Part shown: in pieces, positions 51,301 to 61,170 of the stretch
Position numbering within the stretch: position 1 is the first letter of the stretch
Layout of the letters: the number at the start of each line of letters is the position of its first letter
Source: Lichenostomus cassidix
Lineage: Eukaryota; Chordata; Aves; Passeriformes; Meliphagidae
DNA: 64,000 nucleotides
Assembly (NCBI GenBank): GCA_008360975.2
Contig: CM039192.1
Coordinates: 13,083,242 to 13,147,241, forward strand
Direction of reading: 5' to 3'
Notes under the pieces: generated by a model
The model's input: only the letters and a program-made list of their open reading frames with translations
Told to the model about the DNA's origin: nothing
The model's database searches: none
Made by a program: the position numbers and the translations under genes

Positions 51301-54099
51301 AGCTTTAGAGAGGCACACAACTGCTATTGGCTTTCATGGTGAGCTAGGTGACAAACCTGTAGGTTTTATCTTGTTTCCATCACTACTAGTTACAAATCTA
51401 GCCTCAAGACCCCAGTACTGTCACAGGGTTCATCCACAAAAATTCAGCTGAGGGACGCGAACCAACCTGCCTAAGTGAATACTGAGTATTATCAATTTAA
51501 GTAAAACCCAGTTAAAATTCTAATTTCTTCTTGCTTTTTTCTGTCAAATTAATCAAGAGCATGTTAAGAGGCAATACAGTGTTTATCCAGATTGACTACA
51601 GAGAGTCTCCCAATGGAAATATTTTTATTCCCTGGAACCAACAAATATTTCTCCTAATAGTAAATTAAGCAGCACCAGAAAGAGCCATTCCAGTGTCTTG
51701 CATTGATAGAGTTATTAGGTATTTGCATCATAGGCTACTTTTTATAAAATAATAACAGCTGTGTCTATGACCATGGATCCTATGAGAAACCAATCTTTGT
51801 CTCAGCAAGACCAGATAGGATTGAGCGGCACCTTAAAGGTCTCATTGTGTAAGCCTCACTAGATCTGCTTTCATCGTATTATTGAAAAGAGAAGGGATTG
51901 CCCAAAGCAAGGGTAATCAAGACCTAAAGAGCGACTGCTTAAGCAGAATGACAGATGATTACAGCCACTGTAAAAAAAGAGAACACAGCATGAAGGAAAA
52001 GATCATTTAAAATAGGAAAGCAGAGAAAACACCTTCAAATGCTTTCTTATTACAATTCTGTGATTACTAGAGAGAATTCTTTGCTGAAATATGAGTGTCC
52101 ATTAACCTGAAGTTTGAGATGGTGAGGAAGGAGAATGAAAACTTATTTCATTCCCTGAGCTGGAGTGATCCTGTTTTCACCCTCTTTGCAAAACAGCGAA
52201 ATGATACTGTATGGTTAGATGCACACCATGTTGGGGAAATAATTTGAACCTCTTTCCTAAACATATAGATGGTGGAAATTTTTCCAAGAAAAATATAGAT
52301 ACCACACAATGATATATGACTGCATTAAGTGATAGAAATAGAATTTCTAAAAAGTGAAATGTAAAATAAGCTGGGACAACTTCCAAGGAGATAAATAGAG
52401 GAAAGAAAATAACAGAAGACAGGGTGAAGAAGAAAAGGTCAAAAGCAAAAGCAAAAAGGGTGAGAGAGGAAGAAACAGGAGAAGGGAGAGTATGGCAGGA
52501 GAAGGTGGGGCAGGTCCTCCAAAAATTATGCTCTTGTTTCATGCCATACTACATAGTAATTAATAAATGCACCATTTAAAATGTTTGGGGTTTACATTAG
52601 GAAGACCTATACATGCTAATATGCATTAGTCTCATTTTTCTATTGTCCGTATTTTCAGTCAGTACATAGCAAAGCTAAAAGGTAAGAAATTCATGTACTC
52701 TATCCGTCAGGATATCTGTATCTAGCTGCACCTCTATATTCTGGTAAATGTATTATGATTAGTTCTGGACTTCGAACTAGTGCATGTACCCTCATTCAGA
52801 TGGAGGGCTACTGTTGTTTGAAAGCTTTCCATCTCACAGTAGATGCAGAAATGTAAAATTTTAATATATTGATTCCACTGCACTCAATGTCAACAAATTC
52901 AAATCTCAGCATGACTGGTCAGGATACCGTGTAAAATAAAGGCAACTTCTCAGCAACTCCAGTGACATCTCTAAGATCTACTATCAGAATGCCAGTGCAT
53001 GCCTCTGCTCATCCTCAGCTGTTCTGAAGGGTGTGAATCTGTGTTAGAAAAATATCATGGAGAAATTCATGCATTTAGGTCAAAAAATGTGTTACTGGTA
53101 TGACCCCAATACTGAACTACCATCTGAAGTTTAAATGCTGTGTTAGTGGTGCCAAACATGCCTATGACAATGCAAGGAACATAGTGATAAATCACCACAG
53201 ACAAAGCTGTGGTAATAGACATTATGATAGACCAATAGAATTTTGAAGGGTAAAAAAGAATGCACCCCTTCAAAATAAATAATGCAGTGACTGGTTTGTT
53301 GGGGTTTTAAAATTTTCCTTGTAATTTAACACTTATTGAAGCCTCTAAAGCAGTGAATAAAAACATTCTGCAATGCTTCTATTCAGCCACCTGCCCCCAT
53401 TTTCATGAAGAATTATTCATGTCAGCCCACAACCATGTCATTTCACAATGACACAGAACATGGCTGTAGGCTTTGTTGTTATTTACAGAAGCTTATGTTA
53501 CAGGAGTATTGAGGGTTTGGAAAGTGCACTAGGAGTAACCCTGAAAGTGCACATGGAAGCCTTGTTCAATATCTCACATAGGTGTTGGAACTGAACACTC
53601 CCTGGCAGCTCCATATAACTGAATGAGGGAATTGTGTGAGCTGGGGACATCATATATGGTACGATACAGGGAATATAAAGGCAGCCTAAGGCCCTCAGAA
53701 TGGGAACAGCAAATAAAGTGTGGGAACAGAGCCTTTGCAGTTTCTGCAGCACTTCACTGACTATTAGTCTATCTAGCATGAAAGCTAATCATGCTAATCA
53801 TAACTTTAAGTCACATTAGACTGCCAGAAGTGTAAAAAGTGGTCTTATTATAATTAACAAAGACTTTAAAAATTACCTTTTTTGTTAGATCAGAAAAACA
53901 AAATGGTTATTGCAGCACCACACATTTATCTAGCTGCTGGCTGAATATTGCAGCATGGCAAAAAAGGTGCCAAAAGGTAAACTCTTTCACAGTCAGAACA
54001 AATTAATTTACTGTCATTTAACATAAATATTTGATTATTGATTTGGGTGTTGGCAAACAAAGACAAAAATATACTTAGGGAAAATACCAGGCTCAGCTT
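48361..54099. other. Long AT-rich non-coding stretch
   Basis: No recognised gene or transposon. The purine-rich tract at 52390-52515 explains a 121-codon minus-strand open frame (52177-52542) by removing stops. A less AT-rich pocket at 49980-50230 contains CTCCGGAAA and CCTCGG but has no splice-bounded coding frame I can support. Confidence 0.6.
52390..52515. repeat. Purine-rich low-complexity tract
   Basis: The plus strand is mostly A and G over about 125 bases, with recurring AAAGCAAAAGC, GAGAGAGG and GGAGAAGG-type words. It is a simple polypurine/polypyrimidine tract, capable in principle of forming triplex DNA. Confidence 0.65.
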
Positions 54100-54650
54100 C
54101 ATTAGCTCCCTCCAACCCCCTCTCCTGCCTCCCTTGTAATAGCTGTAGGTTACACTCAGACCTTCAGGGAGCCAATGAGTGGGGCAGGCAGTCAAGGTCA
54201 GTGTACAGAGGTTTCTCTTTGCTGCTCCTTGTTCCTCACTCATTTCCTATGCTCCACATGGTTCCTCCCCAGGATGCAGTCCCCTCAGTGTTGAACCTGC
54301 TCTGGTATGGGCTTATCCAAAGCCCACAGTCTCTTTGGGGCCGCACCTGTTCCAGCAGGGGCTCACCCAGGAGCCACAGTCCTTTTGGGGTCTGCATGCC
54401 CTACCATCGAGCAAGTGCTCCCCTGACTGTTTTTCCCTCTGTTCTCTCCTTCCATTCATTCTTCTGTCCTATCTTGAATATGTTTTCAGAGAGGTGCCAG
54501 AAACTCCTCCAAATGGCTTGGCTTCAGCAACTTGAGTGTAAAATTGCCAAGGTCTGGCACAGGGCAGCCCCTGAACTCCTGCCTCAGAGGCCACCCCTGC
54601 CACCACCTCTGCTACTAGAACCTTGTCCTTTACACATAATACAGGAGCCA
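54100..54650. mobile_element. Decayed avian LTR-retroelement segment with about 50-bp internal units
   Basis: Successive landmarks match a GC-rich dispersed bird repeat that I associate with non-coding parts of endogenous retrovirus elements: a GGTCAGT...TTTCTCTTTGCTGC...CTTCC/TTCCTCACTC stretch; repeated units with TGCAGTCC/CACAGTCC cores; a TTGAATATGTTTTCAGAGAGG stretch; and a GAGGCCACCCCTGCC...CTACTAGAACCTTG tail. Three units of about 50 bp start near 54258, 54309 and 54358. The overlapping open frames on both strands (for example 54201-54665, 154 codons) come from this GC-rich repeat and do not encode a recognisable viral protein. The ends are not sharp and I could not define target duplications. 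The precise family name is uncertain. Confidence 0.6.
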
Positions 54651-54714
54651 GCAATTATTTGCTGATCTGCAAAAACCTAGATAAAATAAGGACTTATCAG
54701 GAGCTTTTCTCTTA

Positions 54715-54729
54715 AGAGAGAGAGAGAGA
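54715..54729. repeat. (AG)n microsatellite
   Basis: About seven AG dinucleotides in a row. Short simple repeat just right of the retroelement segment. Confidence 0.85.
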
Positions 54730-55469
54730 ACATGTTTGAAAAATCAAAAGAGGATTTTTTAACTAATTAGTTATGAATGCAAATGAAAGATAAAAGAGAA
54801 AAAATTAAGGGTCTTTTTCATCAGTTCATGCCACCAGTATCCAATCTAGATGAGTTTTTTCTGGACTTAGAATTGTACAAAAAGGTAGTCCTGAGGTTAA
54901 TTTCATTAGTATAAGAAGGCTAACACAATCTCATTCATCATCTGCCTTTCATTCTTTCCTATTTATTAAATCAATGCACTAGTAATTCCATTTCAAGATG
55001 ATGCTTTAATGTATTTAACTATGTCAAGGAGGGTTCCATTCAAAACTCCTTTAATAAGAATGGACTTCTGAAAATCATTTGGGGTGTTTAGGAGACTGTT
55101 GGCCTTCTTTCTTTTCTATTTTTGTTCACAACTCATGGATCACTAATGATGGCATTTTCACCAAGCACCAGTGACATGCTAAATTAGTCTATATCCTTTT
55201 GGCTATTTAACAATGAGCATTAACTATTACACTTTAGAACCAAACAATATCATTGATACAAAACTTGGAGTATTTCAAAGGAAGATAATTAGAAGAAGAA
55301 TAAAGAATCCTTAGTGCTGAATTTTTTAATGAAATGGATGCAAAATTAAACATGTAAAACATGACAGATGAAGAAGCCAAAAAGACATACAGTTTAGTAA
55401 AGTATAAAATGCAAACTGTTCATTCCTATTTATCAGTACAACAGGGAAATGTCAAGGAGTTTTAATGCT
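54730..55469. other. AT-rich non-coding stretch
   Basis: No recognised gene, RNA or repeat family. Confidence 0.6.
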
Positions 55470-55640
55470 TAATGAGCCCATCAAGCTTAGAATGCACCAA
55501 TTGTACCATTTTAGCTAATTGGCTACAACATTTTTGTCTCCTCCTCTTCTTCGCCTTCAACACGGCAATGCAAAAGCTCTGAACATCTTGCCTGGACTAA
55601 ATTTACCTTTTACAGTATCTGGGATAGTTTGTGGCTGATT
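55470..55640. promoter_or_regulatory. Candidate non-coding regulatory block
   Basis: High-complexity sequence with paired CTTAATGAG and TAGCTAATTGGC homeodomain-like words, a CACCAATTG stretch and retained CpGs (TTCGCC, ACACGGC). No coding frame or repeat explains it. The call rests on texture only. Confidence 0.2.
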
Positions 55641-56269
55641 TTTGAAGAAGGCAGTTCAGACAAGATTTCAGGAAGGATTCTTTGGTTTTGACATGGCTGA
55701 CATTTATTTTGATAGTTTACAACATAGTTAATACAAGTAGTGATGGAACAATAATCAGTTCAGCTTCATTAGGATGTTGCTTCACCTTTTGTACAATTTA
55801 ACACTAAACATAAAAGGCTTTGTTAAGCTACCCATATCAGACATACAATATTGAGATCAGATTTATAGTACAGAAAAATTAATTACTGACATTATATAAA
55901 CAAATATTCTTAGAGATCTGGTGATCTGATAATCCACAGATTATCTGTTGGGTATTTTAAATCAGTTTTCTAACCTCAAGTAATGTTGCTCTAAAAAAAT
56001 TAAAAGTATATCCTTAAGAACCCCCTGTCCTTGTAGAAACCATACACTGGATTCTCTCTCCACACAATCCAATGTCAAGAAGATCTTTTTGGTTCTATCA
56101 GTTTCCTTTGGATTATTTTCCTATTGGTAGAGGTGGCAATGCTGAAGATTATCCATTCAGGGAACATTTCATCTCCTCCCTCTAAATAATGCTGCCCCTT
56201 TAAATCCCAGTAATTATGTTTTATTTATATAAGACCTCGAAGATCAAAAATATACCAATAAAAAAAATC
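55641..56269. other. AT-rich non-coding stretch
   Basis: Nothing recognised on either strand. Confidence 0.6.
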
Positions 56270-56480
56270 CATGCTGAGTGATTGATACATATTACAATTG
56301 TTAAGAGGCAGCTGACACCAGCTGGCTTCATGCTTCATCCAACTTGCCCATTAAACCTGCCCTGCTGCTCTGAATGAGTTCATAGAGCTGGGTTTCTGGC
56401 AAAACCTTGGAATGCTGACAAAGCACACAATCACAACTATTCAATATAGTGTGCATAACTGTATCAGCAGGGAGACAAAA
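56270..56480. promoter_or_regulatory. Candidate regulatory block with PBX/HOX- and SOX-like cores
   Basis: TGATTGAT (56279-56286) is the composite core bound by PBX-HOX dimers. The palindrome ACAATTGT (56294-56301) contains overlapping SOX-type cores. Two CAGCTG/CCAGCTGG E-box words follow within 30 bases. Such a cluster in about 60 bp fits an enhancer core, but these motifs are short and function is inferred. Confidence 0.25.
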
Positions 56481-56799
56481 GATTGTTATTATCACTGAAC
56501 AACTAAGAGGTACAGAGCTTTACTCAGTAACATTAGCACTTGAATGTTATATGGTAGCAGTGTCTTTCAGATCATCCTGATTGGGAAATATTGATCCTTT
56601 CATCTCAACAGCTGCTAAGCTTTACTATGTTGCAGAATGACAAGTGCTTAAAAAACAAAATAAAGAAAAGTTGGAGAGAAAAAGTGGCAGGAGGGAAACG
56701 AGACACAAATATGTGCAGTTGATTAAGTGGCTGGAACAACCAGGTTTGTGTTATGTATTGATCTTCACAAGTTTTTTTTATTTATTTGATTGATGACAA

Positions 56800-57060
56800 T
56801 GGTGTTTCATGTCAACTCAAGCCACAATGATATTTTACAGCCATGTTTGTGAGAGCTGAACTAAATGAGAACAATTGGATCAGAAGTCCCTCAGTCACAT
56901 TTCTTTGATTTAGTGAAGCAGGAGCCCATCGTTATTGTGCTGTTGCTAAAACCATCAGTAATTAAAGCTGAGTGCTTAAATCTTTGAAGTTCATCAAACA
57001 ACATGCCCAACATGCTTGTTTATTGTTAGAGATGTGCTAAACCTTTAAGTCAACTAACCC
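56800..57060. promoter_or_regulatory. Candidate non-coding regulatory block
   Basis: A non-repetitive block with CCACAATGAT and GAACAATTGG SOX-like words, GTAATTAAAG homeodomain-like sequence and GCCCATCGTTATTG retaining a CpG. No gene or transposon explains it, and no sustained open frame is present. Confidence 0.2.
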
Positions 57061-57552
57061 AGCAAAAGCAGTCCTCTGAAGAACTGAAGAACCACAAGCA
57101 GTATTTATTAGTTAGAAAAATGTCCATTTTCTTTAAAATATTATTCAAAAAATAGCACCCACATTTTTTGAGAAATGCAGAAACAATCTGGGTTCTTCTG
57201 ATGCTTACCATGCTAATTGTTCATGAAAATGGAAAAGGGTTACATTCAGAAAGTAACACCAATTAAAAGAACAATGAGGTTCTGATTAGGAAAAACAAAC
57301 AAACAATAATAGCATACTTGTTGGGTTATTCCCATTCAGCAACACTTCTGAGGAATTTACTTAAGTTTAAGAATATACTAGAAATAAAGCATGTGCTCAA
57401 AAGATTCACTGAACCAGAATTCAAAATATTGCTTTTAAAAGACAGTCCACTACACTTCAAACTTTGACTTTAATAGTTTCTTTAACAGAGGGAGATGAGC
57501 TGTGTCATTATTCTATTGACAGTTCTAATTACTGTGTTTTACCTCTGAAAAC

Positions 57553-57612
57553 CATAGAATGATAGAATTGTTAAGGTTGGAAAAGATCTCTAAGATCAAG
57601 TCCAACCAAAGG
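57553..57612 (-). mobile_element. Truncated CR1 LINE 3' end (minus strand)
   Basis: The plus strand reads CATAGAATGATAGAATTG, then AGGTTGGAAAAGATCTCTAA, then CAAGTCCAACCA. This is the reverse complement of the bird CR1 3' terminus, which ends in ATTCTATGAT-type short repeats. Similarity stops after TCCAACCA, so only about 60 bp remain, a typical 5'-truncated copy. No coding part of the LINE is present. Confidence 0.9.
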
Positions 57613-60600
57613 CTGTTCTTACTTTCAAACTGTGTAAAAATACATTAATTCCCTGAGCTTTTTACCTGAACCAATCTTCAGAACCTATCCTCTCATTAAC
57701 ATGGACTTGAATTATAAAAATTTCACCTATATTTCAAAAATGTGCTACTTTTAAAGGTCTCTGTAACTCACCTGTACTTGTCACTATATGGGGCTTTTTT
57801 ATTTAATATTTTTGCATATGTAAATTAGATAACATTTAAATAACCTATGATGACACACAGGTGAAAAAATATTTTTCATCAGGCAAGGAAAGCCCATGTT
57901 TGCAGAAAGAAATAAACCTAGGAAGTCACACTAAATTTGTCCTACAGAAAAGTTCCTATTAAAAACTTGTTTTCAAGAAGTAAGACTAAATTTCAAGTTT
58001 AATTTTTCTCCTTACTCCAACATGAACAGTTTGTAGCATGAAACTTAAAGCTTGTGATAAAAGCAAGGTTTTGTTTGGCCTTTGCCCCTTTCCTGTGCTA
58101 CAACGAACCTTTAGTTCACTGTATTTTGGTCAGCATTCGTGATTTTCAAGGGGCACTAAGCAGAGAAGTGCTCTGTCCAGCTGGAAGTCACTGCCATCCT
58201 CAGTGCTCCAGGCTGCTCTGTGCCCTCGGTGGGCATGATCTCCATGAGTCAGGGCATGAGATCTGCTGGGGGAATAGCTGAGATCACATCCACAGGCGCA
58301 TGAATAGCAGTTACCTCCTCTTTGCAAAAGCACCCAGGAGCCATTTAAAACTCAGAATCTTGCATTCTTACCAAATTTTAACTTGCAGCTTTTACCCTGC
58401 TTATTTTTTCTTACTTCTTGTGAAAGTTTTTTTTTAAAGGGTCAGTTTCACTATTTTTATATCTTTAAAAAATGCATTTTTTGCATAAATGTCAGTGATA
58501 TAATGGCCAAATAATGAGTAATATAAATGTCTCATTTTCATCTGTTTACAAGTGTTTAAATTATTTATTTTATTTTTCAGCAGCTACTCTCTTGTTATGA
58601 TGTAGCAGCAAGAACATATATTAGCTATTATAAAACACACATAAAATTAGGAAAGTATAAAGCTTAAAAAAAATCATTAATTAAAAAATAAATTCCCTAA
58701 AATAAATATTGGATTTTCTGAAACTAGCTAGTCTAGCTAATCTCTGTACCAGCAAAGTACATCATGCAGTAAAATTAGTTTGTCAAACTCGGGAGCAGCT
58801 GTGCTGGAAGAAAAATGTTATTTAAAGTCACTGCTTAAAATATTTAATTGGATTAACACGAAGTCAACTGTCCTAAATAGCTGAGATGTAATTAACTCTG
58901 TAACTATGTAACAATAAAAAAAACCTTTAGTGACCATATTTGTTAGCCACTGCTTTTTCACCACACCCCACCTAGTAAAAAAGACAATTTAATATGAGCT
59001 GGTATGTGCAAGAGTTAAAAAGAGGCAGCCAGATAATGAGAATTGTAGTTAACATTCAGTTATTCATATGGAGAAACAAAAAGGAGTGCTCTTTTCACCA
59101 GCAGCAGATTCTTCTTATATGTAACAGACTGTGGAGTTTTTATTTTCAGGGCACCACACAAGTCTCTTTCAGTACAAGGACTCTCCAACAGAGCATCCTG
59201 ATCTGTTAGAAGTGGTGTTTACTATTTTGTTTTAGTCCTGATAGCCAAAAGCTTTCTCTGTATAAATGACCCCCACCATGTTCATTTTGAGAGATGTCAA
59301 GGTCAGTTCTGTAATGTCAAGCATCTTTCCTAGTACAAACTGAAAACATTCAAGGTGTCTTGCTCACTCTCAAGGTAGTTCTGATGCTAATTCCTATCCC
59401 ATCCTCTTCACACAATAAATATATATTTCCATATCTATTTGTTGTCAGACTTATTTCTGTACAATAACTAAAGGTAGAATTTAACAACCTGTCAGAGACT
59501 TAATCCCTAGGATTTCCAGATATTTTTTGGGATGAGCACGTAAGATGGAAGTGAAAGCTGATCTCCCACCAAGCATTCAGCAGATAGATCTGCAGGGCTC
59601 ACTGTTGGCTATGCAGAATATTTGGACACCATGGTGAATATGCTGTACTTTCAGGTATTTCTAAGGAGAGAAATGGCTGATCCAGCCACCAATTCCTGTG
59701 GTGTAGATACAAAGTTCATGCCTTGTTTTCTGTTACAAAGGACTACGTGTGACTTAGAAGTCACTGTGAATGTGCAGTAAGGATGGAATGAAGTGGGGTC
59801 CCTGTGCTGCTGCTGCCTTGCACTGGCACGGAAATACAGAAGAATCTAAAAAGAAAGATTTGAGCAGTAGCCACTGAAGCCAGTGAACCCTGCCTTTAGC
59901 ATTCTACTGCCCTGGGCTCTGGCACAGGCTTAGCTGGTGTCAGTCCAGGACTCTGCTCCGCGGTGCATCTTTCTGCAGAGACACATTTGATGTGTTTGCA
60001 TTTCTCCTCTCTATCCTTAAAACAGTGATACAGCAAAAACTTGTATTCATATTATAGGGATGAATGTTGTCTGGATAGATAAATAAGAATGTAAGTATCC
60101 CAGGATGTCTACAAATCATTCCTCATGACTTCAGTGAAACAGCTCATACTTACACCAATATAGGAACCGTGAGGCCTTTTGGTTGGGTAGTACAGTAAAA
60201 AAAATTAGAAACTCATTTTTAAAAGAAATATGAAACTTATTATGAGATATTTAGAATTCTTGTAGAAACTGGATGGGGAATTCAATTCCAGGCTTAATCC
60301 AATCGAGTACTGATAAGCCATGACTCATTGAATTGCTGTGGGTTACTATGGGCTTATACTGTTATGATTGTTATCACTTCTTTTTAACATTTAGGTTTAA
60401 TCTTGATATTTACCATTCAGATTCCCCAAATAAGAGAGAAGTCATACCAAACATATATTTAAGGATGTGTAGTAGGTGATAATGACATTAATCATCTTTT
60501 AAAAGATACCACTTTAACTACTTAAAGAGAAATTCCTGGTTTAAAAACATGGGTTTTGTGTTTAAAACTGAAATTCAGTAGCTGCAGTAGTTAGCAAGTT

Positions 60601-60879
60601 GTTTTATCACACTAATGCCTTATCTTCTGAGTCACATTAATTTAATAATTGGGAAAAAAGTGGATATTATCAAATATTCTGCTTTATCCAGCAAGAACGA
60701 AGGAGACAGATTAGAGAAAGAGGCTTAGCATGACCAAGAACCCCTTGCAGTTCCCAGTCAATGTGAAGCTTTACTATTATCTCCACCCAGCTGCTTGACC
60801 ACTTGCTTTAAGCAACAGGAACTTATTCTCACAGGCAGCATCCCAGCCTTGCTGAGCAGCAAGGGCAACAAGTTTTCTT
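57613..60879. other. AT-rich non-coding stretch
   Basis: No recognised gene. A less AT-rich patch at about 58080-58340 keeps a few CpGs, and open frames there run on both strands (58054-58281 on +, 58130-58333 on -) but match nothing I know. The 59520-59990 patch is also GC-richer and unexplained. Confidence 0.55.
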
Positions 60880-61170
60880 TCAGACGTGGTCAACACGTCC
60901 CATCAGCAGGATGTGGGCTATGGAACCTGCACTCCCCCATGAGGCAAATTTCTTGCTCCTGTCCTGCCATCTGGGTGTCATTCTTCAGTTCAGATGGTTG
61001 CAGATGTAGACCTGTGTCCCCCATGACCATCCGGGTGTACTTGGCCCTGGTTCCAAACTCAATTCAAATCTACAGAATTGCTCCCACAGGCACTGGTAGA
61101 CTTTTGTAGAGTCCTTTGCTAAGCATTTATAGGAGGTACGCCCATCCCTCGCTCGGGTTACAAACAGATC
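60880..61170. other. Unexplained CpG-bearing patch
   Basis: Seven CpGs occur in about 280 bp, including ACGTGGTCAACACGTCC, ATCCGGGTG and CCCTCGCTCGGG, whereas the flanks have almost none. Open frames run on both strands (60795-61109 on +, 60985-61248 on -), but neither resembles a known family or has convincing splice limits. On the minus strand there is a CCTCCTATAAATGC, a TATA-like word. It could be a diverged LTR or retroelement fragment, a small promoter or enhancer, or an exon of an unrecognised transcript. Confidence 0.35.

Noticed and set aside
52177..52542. 121-codon open frame (-)
   Set aside because: Explained by the plus-strand polypurine tract 52390-52515, which yields F/L/S-rich translation on the other strand.
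54179..54665. 118- and 154-codon open frames (+) and a 61-codon frame (-)
   Set aside because: They are by-products of the GC-rich retroelement segment with about 50-bp units.
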